Shown: positions 9,773 to 20,251, counted from the stretch's first letter. The stretch is DNA of 53,999 nucleotides from Pezicula radicicola (GCA_003008705.1 PDUO01000123.1:4758-58756); one strand, 5' to 3'. Program-made: numbers and translations. The notes: generated by a model from the letters alone, not told the origin.

Positions 9773-11150
9773 ATGTCGTATCCCCACACAATACGCTCGT
9801 TCAGGAAGAAGTTCCCAGAGACGCGAACCATTTGGAGCACACCTACACTCTTCGATAAGAGTGGCAGTCATTGGAATTTACAGCACCTCCAAGCCCTTCG
9901 TGTTCTACACATCCCCAACACCACTGGCCGAGGTCATAATCTTGGTCCTGGTTTCGAGTTTCTAGACGACTATTGGGCATCAGCCGAGGAAGCTGTTTCT
10001 CAAGTAGCTGAAAAGGACAAGTTGCCGGCTATCTCACTGCAAAACGTCAAACGTTGGAGGCATCAAGAGCTCCGCAACGAAGGCGCTGCTTTTGCATCTT
10101 TTTTTGTTGCTCTCGCAGAGGTGGTTCGTTCCAAAGAAGAAGAAGAAGAAACGGCCGGGGAGGTTCGCTCGCCACAACCCAAGAGGCGCCGTGTTGGACC
10201 TAGTCGTCCTGATATGACGTCTGGAGAGGGATTCTCGTCTCCCCAAGCCCCTGTCACTCCGGGAAAAGTCCCCCAGTCGTCCCAAGGATCCTCGTATAGT
10301 CCTGGGAGCAATAGCGACGCGGAATCGGATTTCCATCGGCAATTGCAGGACAAAAAGAACGAGGTTGTCTCCCGCACAATGGCCTCCCAGTTTATCTCAA
10401 CTGTAATTGATTTGCTCTCGGGACAAGATATGTCATACAACAAGTGTATAGAGTTCCGCGAAGCTCCAACACCGTTTGTCCTCCATAGTGACGCTATCCA
10501 TTGCAAATGCGAGGATGATGGAGCAATCATAATGTGTCGGAAGAATAAACACAGCCAAAATTGGGCAGGCAACGACTTCCAATGCAGTCTCGAGGTTAAA
10601 CCGGCATTCCGCAAACAGGACCCAAACAGTAACACAGGCATAGTCGCAGAGCAGGTCCTTGCCCAGCAGACATGCGAGCTGCTTGGCTCTGTAATGACCT
10701 TGATCTCGGATGTTCTAGGTGGTACCCGACAGAAGTTACAGCCGCGCCAGAGTCGGTAAGAAAGCAAATTCCTCTAGTCGACTGAAAACTAATGACTAAA
10801 ATTCTAGCCGTATTCTTATCTCTGTTCACAACACCACCATGGCTTTCCTCTCTTGCAACTTTACCCCGGGGTACCTGGATTACATTTATAGCAACAAAGA
10901 GCATCTAACAAATGAAGAAACAGAAAATCTGCCATATCTTCGTATTTATCAGTCTCAAGATTACCAGCTAAGCGACCCAGTAGAGCGCGAGTCTGCTGCT
11001 ACAGTGATAGTTGCACTAGTTAAGTATTTTACGTCTGAGGAGGATACTAGCGAGGAGGACGAGAGCGAGGAGGACGAGAGCGAGGAGGACGAGGACAAGA
11101 GCGGGGAGGAGAGCGAGGAGAGCGAGGAGGATGAGAATATGATTAATTAA
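9773..11150 (+). CDS. Hypothetical protein with PD-(D/E)XK-like core and acidic tail, apparently intact
   Basis: Exon 1 (9773-10755) and exon 2 (10808-11150) join in frame across a 52-nt intron (GTAAG...TTCTAG), giving 441 residues. The first ~110 residues form a compact basic domain; residues ~120-185 are Ser/Pro/Glu-rich with a KRRR cluster that could be a nuclear signal. The region around residue 280 reads CSLEVKPAFRKQ, an ExK strand after an aspartate-rich segment, followed by a Gln-rich helix (AEQVLAQQTCELLG). This order resembles the PD-(D/E)XK nuclease-like fold found in many uncharacterised fungal proteins. Exon 2 contributes ILISVHNTTMAFLSCNF and PGYLDYI, then an acidic SEEDE repeat tail. 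Enzyme activity is inference only. No lesion was found. It pairs with the divergent gene at 8039-9290. Confidence 0.75.
11037..11140 (+). repeat. Degenerate GAG/GAC-rich repeat coding an acidic tail
   Basis: Imperfect 15-bp units (gaggaggacgagagc and variants) encode repeated Ser-Glu-Glu-Asp-Glu at the protein's C-terminus. The tract is prone to length change. Confidence 0.8.
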
Positions 11151-11483
11151 GAATATAATTAATTAAAATAAATAAAAGAAACTAATATTAATATTATAAG
11201 TTTTTTCTTTCCCTTTTTCTCTTTTTCTCTTTTTCTCTCTTTTTATTTATATTAGATACTTCTTAAAGTAAGTAATTGTTAAAAGACTCTTTAACTAAAG
11301 ATAAATTATTATTACTATTATCTTTATTTTTAGCTATCTTATTAAGGATGTTTTTATTATTATTACTTTTACTCTATATATATATATATTAGTAAAATAT
11401 CTAGATATATATATACACACACGTAGAGAGAGAGAGAGAGAGAAATAAAATAAAAGGAAGGAAGAGAGGAAATTCACTCGTTA
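11151..11483. other. AT-rich, low-complexity spacer
   Basis: The stretch holds TTTTTCTC runs (about 11200-11245), (TA)n near 11380 and 11405, a short ACAC run and (GA)n at 11427-11442. Nothing coding is seen. It may be a RIP-mutated repeat scrap and the 3' end of the gene to the left. Confidence 0.5.
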
Positions 11484-11578
11484 GTGCTCCTCCTTATTTA
11501 CTATAGTATTATCACTCTCACCACTAACACCACTAACACCACTACTCGCAATAAGACTCCTCATCTGACTAACAACCT

Positions 11579-12220
11579 TCCCCTAAACAACATCCAAAAC
11601 CAAAGGCTGCCCATTTCTACTCCTACTCCCACTCCCATTCCCACCGACACCAGCACCCGTACCCCTATATCCAATCCACAAACCGTGCCGAAGACAGAAG
11701 AACTTCCAGGCATTCAGCCGGCAAAGGACAATGTATCTTCAGCCTCACAGAAAGCAGATACCACCCCACACCCAACGACACTAAGCTTGTTACACCGAGC
11801 GGCATTCTTGTTGTTTCGATTTTTTCGCAGATTACCCAAGACTTCAATTACTACGCTGACTACTCCCAGCAACCCAATCTTTCACCTGCAGAGGTTACAT
11901 TACTGTTGCCGAGTCTTACAAAATATTATAACACATCAATCACTTCTCTTCTTGGTATCCGTCTCCGCTTCCCCAGCACTACTAACACTAGGTGTCTTAA
12001 GTCCCTCACCTTCCATACTCTCAGTACCTATGGCATGTTCCTCCTCATCCCATCCATCTTCAGCATTTTCATCCCAATTATCAACTTCCTCGTCCAGAGT
12101 CTCTGCTCTTGGTTCCACTCTCGTTATACCGCTTTCCTGTGCACCCTCCCCAAGTTCCAAATCCGCATCCTCACCAGGTACAACCTGGTAACTCTTCGCA
12201 CTAACATTCGAAAATACTAG
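11579..12220. other. Coding-like remnant, strand uncertain
   Basis: Three overlapping frames stay open. On plus, one frame is Thr/Pro-rich low complexity, and another contains TPSGILVVSIFSQITQDF and LSPAEVTLLLPSL, which reads like real protein. On minus (about 12220-11933) an acidic frame with YQVVPGEDADLELGEG and ENAEDGWDEEEHAIG follows a possible splice acceptor (TTACCTAG) and ends in TGA. I cannot decide which strand was used; the acidic minus frame looks slightly more protein-like. No family is recognised. Confidence 0.3.
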
Positions 12221-13112
12221 GTAAGTGTCCCGACTTCGCTCAGTTGAATCGTATGATTAACCGTCCGCAGTGTTGTCGTATTGTTTACTATCAATATCGT
12301 CCTAACTCAGCGCGTCGTGCGTGAAAGCAACCGATTTCTCTGCAGCATTGAGTTGACTACAACTATCCATGGTTTAGTACCATTCCTGGAGAACTTTTAT
12401 TGCTTCCTATCTTCGTATGGTACTGGTGACTGAGAGTGATATATAATATCTGTCTCTTCTCCTCATCCCCTCGAATTCTTTAGGTGTTCTCTTAAGTTGA
12501 TACAAGAGCGATAATTCGTAAACTCAGATAGTTCCCGGAAGGTATCACCATCCCCAATACTCTTATTCCAAGTTACAGAGAAACAAACCTACAACAAATG
12601 TTTACAATCACTTACTAAGGAGGTTACCTCGCTGGTGCTAAACAATCAACTTTACCGCTCAACCTAATCCATCGACCCTAAAGTAAGTAGAATCACACAG
12701 GCAGCCTCTCCTCTCTAATAGTTTTCGCTCGTAACGGCATCAACACAATCGCCAACTTCTCGGAACCATCTCTCCGCCCGCGACAGTCATCCAGCAGCTT
12801 CACACGCTCTAGAAACCATTTGCACACGTTGTATACGCCATGTCTAGACTTCTTAGCACAAGCATACACAGTAGACAGACCATACTGTACACTGTGTACA
12901 CTCGCGCCGTACACTGTAAGAGTAAGAGTAATAAGCCTACACCAATCGGTAACAAACATTAGGCAGTATAACCGATTCTTTCTCAACCAAGGTAAATACA
13001 AGATTCAACTCCATCTCCTCCCGCTTCCCTACTACTCTTCGCAACTCCCGCCGTTCTACATCCGTCTCCTCAGCCAACTCAACCTTCTTAAGGAACCGCG
13101 ACTCCTACATCT
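12221..13112. other. No supported gene
   Basis: Short open stretches occur on both strands without a recognisable motif. A minus-strand frame at about 13105-12975 is rich in Glu/Arg (VERRELRRVVGKREEME) and may be a coiled-coil scrap next to the L5 fragment. Confidence 0.35.
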
Positions 13113-13340
13113 CTAACGGTGTCCGGCGAAGATGTACCCGCGGAGAGTCTCAGCGTCGAGCTCCTTACTCTCGATATTATAACCTAGGAAACGGTTCTCG
13201 GAGTAGGGAATAAAGATACTATCAGAAGCACCCTTCATGGCACCAAAGATACAGGCACTAGTAGATGTACGGTAAAGACCAACATTGAGGATAGCCTTGA
13301 ATAGGCGGCGTGCCGTAATAAGGAGTATGCAGGAGTTTGT
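13113..13340 (-). pseudogene. Ribosomal protein L5 (uL18) gene fragment
   Basis: On the minus strand the peptide contains FGAMKGASDSIFIPYSENRF followed by GYNIESKELDAETLRGYIF and a final GH, the highly conserved middle of eukaryotic 60S protein L5 (5S-rRNA binding). It is preceded by the family's LL-ARR helix, but the residues between that helix and the FKAILNVGL strand are missing, so it is internally deleted as well as truncated at both ends. A stop follows at once. A working L5 gene must be elsewhere; this is a stray copy of perhaps 70 codons with substitutions at normally fixed sites (for example ILNVGLYRT for FLDVGLART). No poly-A tract or target repeat is seen to prove retrocopying. Confidence 0.85.
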
Positions 13341-13382
13341 GCTGAAGATAAAGATGGGAAGAAAGTGCGAGACCTTGCGCAA

Positions 13383-14700
13383 CAGAATAACTAGAAGACT
13401 TGTGGAACTTGTGGCTAGATTTTAGAAAGTGTTAAAGGTGGTCCTCTATCTCTACAACGGCCAGTGGAGTTAGCGATCTAGTTGGCTCCCGGCCTTCCTC
13501 TTACTGAATATATCAGGACTTAAAAGTGAATGCTCAAAGAGTACCTATCTCAAGACCACGGAGCAAGGAAAATATGTGCTCACAGTTCTAACCGGCGTAC
13601 CGATGCGTGTACCACCAACGAGCTGACCTAGTTGTTAGGGAAGAAAATTACAGAGCAGAGAGCAAATCCCGGTATCTCGACGATAACATCCTCCGGCCTG
13701 AGATCTGCGGCGGTGGGAGCCGGGGAGGAGGCATCGTAGTATAGGGAGGAGAGGCCGGCTTGTACTGAGTCGCGGATCCATCGGTTGTGTTTATTGTTAA
13801 CATTAACTTTGAGTGTATACTTAACAACCGGTCCTGTAATAGTATAGTCCGATTAAAAGTTTCAGTAGATGGCATCTAGCACTCGCAATCAGCCACATAT
13901 GATCACACTTTCCGTCAAATTCAAGTAAAGAAGTCATATTGTTTGCCGGGCGGAACCAAAGCAAAGCCGTAGAGGAGTTACAAGGACGCCAGAACCATCG
14001 ACAAGAAATCCAAACCCTTCCCCAAGAAGACCAGATCCCTGTGACAGAGTCTGGACAGTCTCAAGTTGGTAGATCCCACCTTTCTATCTAGAACAATAGA
14101 TGGGAAAGTGTGGAAGAATATCGACACGGGCAACTTGGACGAGCTAGTGCTAATATAGGGACATGACAAAGGCTTCCTTTAGCAAGAACTGATTACACAA
14201 TCCAAACAACTTTTGGAAGTTTTTGACTTCTTATTATAATGGACAATCGCAGCAGTCGAGACAAAGGCAGCTGAGAAGACAACACTTGCTTAATAATGGA
14301 CAGCTTTGCTGTATGTTGCCATATCAGCCTCCTTAGATGGCTCGGCTAGGGTTGTATGTGCCTGGCATTCGTTTACATCAGACGAAGGGGGATAGGGATT
14401 CGAGGCTTGTTAGGTTGTTAAGGAGATTTGCTTTGTCGTATACTAAGTACAAGCGAGCTAAGGAGGAGAAGCGGACTTTGGAAAGGCAACTCGCCACAAA
14501 TTATCCCAGGGTTGCGAAAAGCTCTACTCGCCGATGAACGCAGTGGAAAGATTGCCGAGAATCCAAAGTGACAAGCCTTCCTTCGTGCTATCGTGCCCAG
14601 TCACTATTGTATAGGGAATTCACGGGGTATACTGTGTATACGACAGGTGGTGCAGGCCATTGGTATTAGGAAGTCCTGCCAATATCCCGAGCTTAATTTG
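13383..14700. other. Unassigned mosaic sequence
   Basis: Several open stretches look protein-like yet carry stops. Examples on plus are LDSLKLVDPTFLSRTIDGK (about 14050-14110) and a basic frame at 14337-14537 with YTKYKRAKEEKRTLERQL. None could be named. The run ends where an 18S rRNA fragment begins. Confidence 0.3.
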
Positions 14701-14778
14701 GCCAGCAGCCGCGGTAATTCCAGCTCCAATAGCGTATATTAAAGTTGTTGCAGTTAAAAAGCTCGTAGTTGAACCTTA
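14701..14778 (+). rRNA. 18S rRNA fragment (530-loop region), 78 bp
   Basis: The bases starting gccagcagccgcggtaattc and running through agctccaatagcg, gttgttgcagttaaaaagct and cgtagttgaacctt are the universally conserved small-subunit rRNA segment used for the 515F primer. The match to the nuclear 18S consensus looks complete over about 78 bp, then stops abruptly on both sides. It cannot be a working rRNA gene; it is a transplanted piece of the rDNA, kept nearly unmutated while neighbours are degraded. Confidence 0.93.
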
Positions 14779-15375
14779 GAAAGTGTTTCGATTAGGAAGC
14801 CTCTGGTCAAAGCATTAATTGCCTCGGACCTGATCGATCTTATATAACATGACTCCAAGAATTTCGAATTGTGTGGAACATTAAAATCGGGGTAGCAACT
14901 CTGTTGTATTGTGTTCTGCTAAAGAGCTAAGCAAGAGCTCCAAGAGTTGCTTAGGTTGAGGAGTGGGCCGTCCTAGGGGAACTTGGTCCTTTTCGAATAT
15001 TTCTGTTGCAGTTGTAGTTTGTTGCTCTGCTTGAAAATGTTCTCTTTCCTGTCTTTCCTCTCTTCCTTGCGGCGTTTCTTTTTCTCCTTCATCTTGGTGT
15101 CCTACTTTTCGATTGACGGAGATGGTGGATCTTCCTTCACCTCTTTAATTAGCTGTGTCGCGCTTTTGCCCTCTTGCTCGGGCTCTTTTAGACTGCGTTT
15201 CCACTACGCATCTCCAAAGGGTGTCCACTCCATGCCTCTTGATGCAAACATCATAGTTTTCTCTTCCTGTGCAGATACGGCCAATGCATGTACCTCTGTA
15301 AAGATGTCTTCAATGATGTAGCGATGCGCATACAGGGTCGTTAGAGTGACCATCTTATAAGGTTCGCCTGTGTTG

Positions 15376-15380
15376 AGATT
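15376..15380 (+). repeat. Target-site duplication, left copy (agatt)
   Basis: Five bases identical to 15663-15667 on the far side of the solo LTR; 5-bp duplications are normal for LTR-element integrases. Confidence 0.93.
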
Positions 15381-15662
15381 TGTTGCTAAATATAATAGTA
15401 TTATTATATTTTAGAAATAATAAATCCTTTTAATATTTAGTTTATACTATATATAGTCCAATAGTATTACTCTAGTAGTTAGTTTCTAAGTTACTCTCTT
15501 ATATTTAGATTGTTTCTCTAATATTTTATAAGTTGTTTGTGTATAATTTAACCATATACTATCTATTGCATATATATCCTTATTTTCGTACCTATAGAAA
15601 TCAAGTAATTCTCTATTAACTTCCGATCTATATATTCGTTAATATATTACCAATGTCCAACA
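15381..15662 (-). mobile_element. Solo LTR, 282 bp, with target-site duplication
   Basis: The element starts TGTTG and ends CAACA (perfect 5-bp inverted ends) and is bordered by the direct repeat agatt at 15376-15380 and 15663-15667. Its blocks (for example cttccgatctatatattcgttaata at the right end) match the LTRs at 725-1007 and 52499-52777; orientation is the same as the left copy. It is less depleted of CA/TG than those two. Origin by recombination between the two LTRs of a full element is the usual explanation. It interrupts the BCS1-like frame. Confidence 0.95.
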
Positions 15663-15667
15663 AGATT
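15663..15667 (+). repeat. Target-site duplication, right copy (agatt)
   Basis: Matches 15376-15380 exactly and follows directly after the CAACA end of the solo LTR. Confidence 0.93.
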
Positions 15668-16024
15668 CGAGGAGCTCTGTTCCTTGCGATAGACGGATAT
15701 AAAAGCCTGCTTGTGGTGGATGATATGTCGGCCGTAGCCAAGTTGGGGAAAGAAATGGGCATACACAGGGCTGTTTTGGGTCGAGCGACTGGTCATCTCA
15801 TTGAGAGGTGGTGAATACGCGTGAGCTCCTTTCGCAAGTTTGCTAATACTTCTCTTCTCCCTTGTTGCTTCTCCGCTTGATGACTCGGCACCCGCATCTG
15901 GAGAGGAGAGCGCTGGGGCTTTTGCGTCTTTAGGCACATCGCCGTCTTCAGGCTCGTCTTCTTGCATTTTTAAGTTTACTACAACAACGAAACTGGCGAA
16001 CTCGTCCATGACCTCGACCCTGAA

Positions 16025-16351
16025 TTGACCGAAGGAAAGCATATCACTCTGGCTTCTTCGGAATCTCCTCCAGCTTGCTCCCCAAGCAAAGTGATGACTA
16101 TGTTGGATGTAATGTGTCGCGAACTGCAAGCCCTTACCCTCGAATCCGGCTTTTCGCACCAAGAAACTCAACACCAACTAGCGACAAGCACACAACAAGC
16201 AAGATCAAACTTGGCACAACTTCAGGAAGAGAATGCGCTACTTGAACGCCGAGCTCAGGATGCAGAGCAGAAGGTGTCTTTGCTTCTCGACCAAGTCGAA
16301 CAATCGGTTGACACATACCGCCGGCAATCTCGTCAAGGCAAAGAATCCTAG
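16025..16351 (+). pseudogene. Coiled-coil protein fragment (C-terminal end)
   Basis: The frame ends with a convincing heptad-like stretch: RELQALTLESGF, then NLAQLQEENALLERRAQDAE and VSLLLDQVEQSVDTYRRQSR before the stop. This reads like the C-terminus of a larger fungal coiled-coil protein. No start or upstream exon is visible; the start overlaps, on the other strand, the BCS1-like relic, so at least one of the two is a misplaced piece. The name of the parent protein is not known to me. Confidence 0.45.
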
Positions 16352-18949
16352 AGAAACGTACTAGTTTCACTTTCGAATGAATAAAGAACTCGAAGGGCCA
16401 TTTATTGGGGATGCATCCGATCTTTATTTCTCTCATTTAACTATTGAATTTTCAAAATTCCATAAAGTTCCTGGCCCTGTACTTCTCAGCCTCATTTCTA
16501 GCGTTGTTAATCAGTTGATAAATACCAATACTGTAGTAACTCATCTTTGACCTTCCAGCTTTACCAAATTAAGCGTACTACGAGATATACAAAGAAGGAG
16601 GGCCTTTCCCACCAACTGGCCTTCGTCAAGGGTGACTTTATGGTTTGTCTCTCTTCACTATCTTTATTCATCCCACTAACTCTCCTTCCAACAAATGCCA
16701 TTGCCTGCTGAGAGCTTCGACGGCATAAACACGGAATCGCCGAATTATTTAACTCTGCATGAGCGGTCGTGCAACCTGTACCACATGTACAAACACACAA
16801 CACATCTCAACTTACCGAATTGAAGCATGACGTGGGAGCAGAAATCCTGACTGGTTTGCAAGCATGTAATGAAGCTCATGTTTGTTGCAGTGCCTTTGTA
16901 AACCTTAGAAAGCATTTCATACATACGCTGTCCTTTCTGCTTAGGCTCTCCTAGCTAGCTGGGCTAGACCTGAACGACACTAATCTGCCAACTAAGCAAT
17001 ATAAAATAATAGTTATTGTTAACTACTAATTTAAGTAAGTTATTATTAAGTATTAAAAATTATATTATATCCTCTTAGAAAATCACTCGATTCATTCGAA
17101 TTTAAAGCCACTCTTCTCGACTTCTTTGCTTCGGATAAAGAAGCATTAAAGGCATTAGAATCTGTAGACTGGGACGCATGAAAAGATCATAGAGGATCTT
17201 ACTTTGCCTGGCTTTGTACTAGTGACCTTTCTCTTAATGATTCCATTAAATCTGTAAGTCTCCTATAGACGATAACCATTTAGCGGTTTAAAGTTGTCTT
17301 CTTTATCATAGCTGGAAGATCTGGGAGCAGGTATACTCGAGATCAATATAGAGAACGAAAGCACAATTCTAAAAGCTGTTGGAGTGTACAGGGAAATAAA
17401 ATCCGGCACTGGAAAGAGCTAGTCAACGTTATTTTTCCTCTCCTTTTCATGATCGAGTGGTGGTGTAGCTAAAGTTAAAGTTTCCTATTACAACCAGCAC
17501 AATATCCAATAAAATACATCGTATTTAATACACTTTTTTTGGTGTTTCATTTAACATTCCTTTCCCTCCCATCACTTCCTCTTCTTCGACTCTCTCTACA
17601 ACAGCCATATTACTAAGCATGGCAGCACTACAAACTTCAGTCAAAGACCCAAAATAGAGACTCCCTTTGAGTTAATCATTTCTCCTGAAGTTGTTTACTT
17701 TTTCAGCAATAATGTTCTTTGGTAAGGACAGGGCAGGTGAAGTGGTGTTGTGAAAAGGAACGAGTGACTGCCTAGAAGCGAAGCGAGGTTTTACAGCTTT
17801 GTGAGCCGAATACTTAAGAGGCTACAAAATACATAATGTAGATTGGTGGACTTTAGCTGTTCTTCTCTTCAAGATGTTGATAGGTTTACCTCCCTTCTAC
17901 GATGAGAACACCAACGAAATGTACCGAGATTGTTCCTCTAGCAGTGACGAAGCTAGTACTATACAGTTCCTTTCCTTTCCTTTCCTTTCGTACTCGTACA
18001 ATGAATGAGGAGCTTTCCTTTCCTTAGTTTTTGCGGCCATATGACGAGCGAGCTAAAGATTGTGGCGCAAGCAAAATGCATGCTTAAAGCCTTGGTTACC
18101 TATAACCCTAAACGCTATATTAAACAGGCCATGCAGTACCTGATAAAGCGAAGATAGTGACACGAGCGCAACCCTTAAGAAAGAAGGATCATTCGTCAGC
18201 ATTTGGGTGCTAGTGTATTTCCTGTATGGCCCCTAGCTGGATTACAGCATAAGCAGCAGCCACGGTCTTCGATGTTTGTGCAGCAGTAGGAAAGCCTAGA
18301 TAAAGATAAGCGTTACAACATTAACAACATAAATCTTGAACAACAAGCTAACCACGAGACTCAAGATATCTACGATCACCATGGGACTCACTGCTAGATA
18401 AACAACACTTCTTATCTTGACACAATGTCACGCATTCTCTTTGGTTTATGGTAGATTATAGGTTTCACATGATAAATTCCCTTTCTTGTTGTTTGAGTTT
18501 GAAACTAGGGTATTCTTCTCTAGTTAAGCTAGACGGGGTAGATATGGTGGGAGGTTTTCTGGTGAGTGGACGTGCTAATTTGCCGGGGTGTCGAGTGAGA
18601 TCTTTGCTAAGATAGATGAGATGTCAAGGCGTTTGGATAATTTGGAGGCTGCCGTGCAGAGTAGGAATGCAGATGGAAGGAGTAGTTATATAAAATGATA
18701 ACAGGTATTCTAGTCCGACAGGTTGAAGTTAGGACATCTTCGAGACATGTATAGGCTATGTTGAAGGAAGTCCTTCTATTCCTTCTCTCTAGACAAGGCC
18801 TTGAAAGCTCTAGACAAGAAGTCAGAATATTTGCAAGCTTACTATTAATCGTGTCGGCTTGGAAACCTTCTATGTGTCGGAACAAGTTGGTAATCTTAGG
18901 ATTGATAGGTTGTTAAGTTTAGTCAAACCATTAGAGTAGAAAGGGCAGC
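16352..18949. other. Mostly unassigned; one two-exon coding-like scrap
   Basis: At 17090-17260 the plus strand reads FEFKATLLDFFASDKEALKA, then a TGA, then SYFAWLCTSDLSLNDSIKS, a GTAAGT donor and a CATAG acceptor, and continues EDLGAGILEINIENESTIL to a TAG near 17420. This is a decayed gene piece of unknown family. (TTTCC)n runs lie at 17965-17990 and 18013-18026. A short plus frame near 18610 (IDEMSRRLDNLEAAVQSRN) looks like coiled coil. 16990-17080 is AT-rich. Confidence 0.35.
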
Positions 18950-19195
18950 TTTTCAAGGCACTCCTTCCCTCTCAATTGTGCTAGCTTTTGTCGTTCTTCC
19001 TCGCGCTTTTTTCCAGCTTGCTCTTGCTCCTCCTTGGCCTTTTCTTGCTGCTCCTGGTATAGGCGGTGTTTTTCTGCTTATACTCTATGGAGTGCATTAG
19101 CATCAGCTTGGCGTTGAATTTCTTGTTGCAGGCCTGGCTTCTTCTTTGCAGAGATTAGATCTCTACCTAATCCCAAAACAAGTATTCACCTCGAG
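18950..19195 (-). pseudogene. Coiled-coil gene fragment with one stop
   Basis: Read leftward: DLISAKKKPGLQQEIQRQAD, a TAA shortly after, then AEKHRLYQEQQEKAKEEQEQ and KKREEERQKLAQLRGKE. The Gln/Glu/Lys heptad pattern and the single stop (CAA or CAG to TAA would fit) mark a decayed coiled-coil region. Such tails occur after fungal pogo-type transposases and in many other proteins, so no name is given. Confidence 0.4.
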
Positions 19196-19750
19196 GAAGC
19201 AAACAATCTGCTACTTACTATGACTTGCTATACTACTCTTGCGGGAAGTGATCGAGTACGAGTGTAAACAGAACCATCACAAGAGTGAATCTCAAAGTTC
19301 ATAACTCGTAGGAGGAAAAAGTATCTACGCAGGTGCCTGGGGTAAGTTTTTACTCACCACTGTACAGGGGTTTATGTCGGGCAGAATAATTACCACCAAT
19401 TCGAGGTGTACACAGAGGAATGCAGCCCGGCCAGCACCTCCGTATTTTGTCACGAAGAAGGCGGTGGCGGTGAGTAAAACATTACCCCCAGTATCCTTCG
19501 TAAGGCTCAAAGCAAGGCTAATTGATGCAAACCTCGATACCGCGCAAGTTAGAATGATGTTGTGCATTCGATTTTGTATAGAAAATACGAAGGATTTCAA
19601 TAAGCAGAGACGATGTCAGAGAGCATGCAAAATAGAGCTCGAGATGGTGAAATTCAAATGCTGGAGGGCGGGCGGGAGCGGAGCATCAAAAGCACCGCTA
19701 GCTTTCCACGCTACAGTACGAGTACCTCTCGACGCTCTCTCTCCCAGCCT

Positions 19751-19751
19751 A

Positions 19752-19845
<94 letters not shown>

Positions 19846-19940
19846 NNNNNNNNNNNNNNNNNNNNNNNNNNNNNNNNNNNNNNNNNNNNNNNNNNNNNNN
19901 NNNNNNNNNNNNNNNNNNNNNNNNNNNNNNNNNNNNNNNN

Positions 19941-20034
<94 letters not shown>
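19751..20034 (+). repeat. (CAACAG)n microsatellite with assembly gap
   Basis: The hexamer CAACAG is repeated almost without error from 19751 to 19845 and 19941 to about 20034; 19846-19940 is 95 N. True length is unknown. In one plus frame it reads as poly-Gln, in another as Thr-Ala, and on minus as poly-Leu or Val-Ala. An open plus frame begins at 19374 and ends soon after the tract (QHQTLNIKHHYSQ), but its non-repeat part shows no family, so a coding role is unproven. Confidence 0.95.
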
Positions 20035-20035
<1 letters not shown>

Positions 20036-20251
20036 TCAAACATTAAACATCAAACACCACTACAGTCAGTAATAGTATCGCATCGTATCACATTACATCA
20101 TGCATAATTCGTATCACTCAAGCTTTCAGTGCAAGACTTTCTTTCCAGGCGCACGCAAGGCAATCCAATGAATTCAAGGGCAGGCGCAGGCGCAAGAGCA
20201 GGTGCTTTGATGCAACGACTATACACGTAACCTATCTTTAATCAGATATTT

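Larger units (their letters stand above)
14983..16177 (-). pseudogene. BCS1-like AAA-protein N-terminal region, split by a solo LTR
   Basis: Minus-strand code runs from about 16177 (true start unclear, more likely near 16030) to 15668, is cut by the solo LTR, and resumes at 15375 in the same frame once the LTR and one 5-bp repeat are ignored. The resumed part has HRYIIEDIFTEVHALAV and MEWTPFG, typical of the domain before the ATPase in fungal BCS1-type mitochondrial chaperones; YGRHIIHHKQAFISVYRKEQ precedes the cut. After PFGDA a TAG (15206-15204) interrupts, and the following sequence turns into a Lys/Glu-rich tail (KMKEKKKRRKEERKDRKEN) unlike BCS1, so the Walker motifs are absent. It is a fragment, fused or rearranged. 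The family call is moderately sure. Confidence 0.6.

Noticed and set aside
10063..10767. 234-codon minus frame opposite the ExK gene
   Set aside because: Antisense shadow; the plus frame has a proper start, an in-frame intron and an ExK motif.
11484..12191. 235-codon plus frame, Thr/Pro-rich
   Set aside because: Low-complexity composition driven by CCCACT runs, with no recognisable domain; a competing minus-strand acidic frame is at least as likely.
19374..20072. Poly-Gln protein across the microsatellite
   Set aside because: Open only because the repeat has no stops in any frame and the gap is N; the non-repeat 120 codons show no family.
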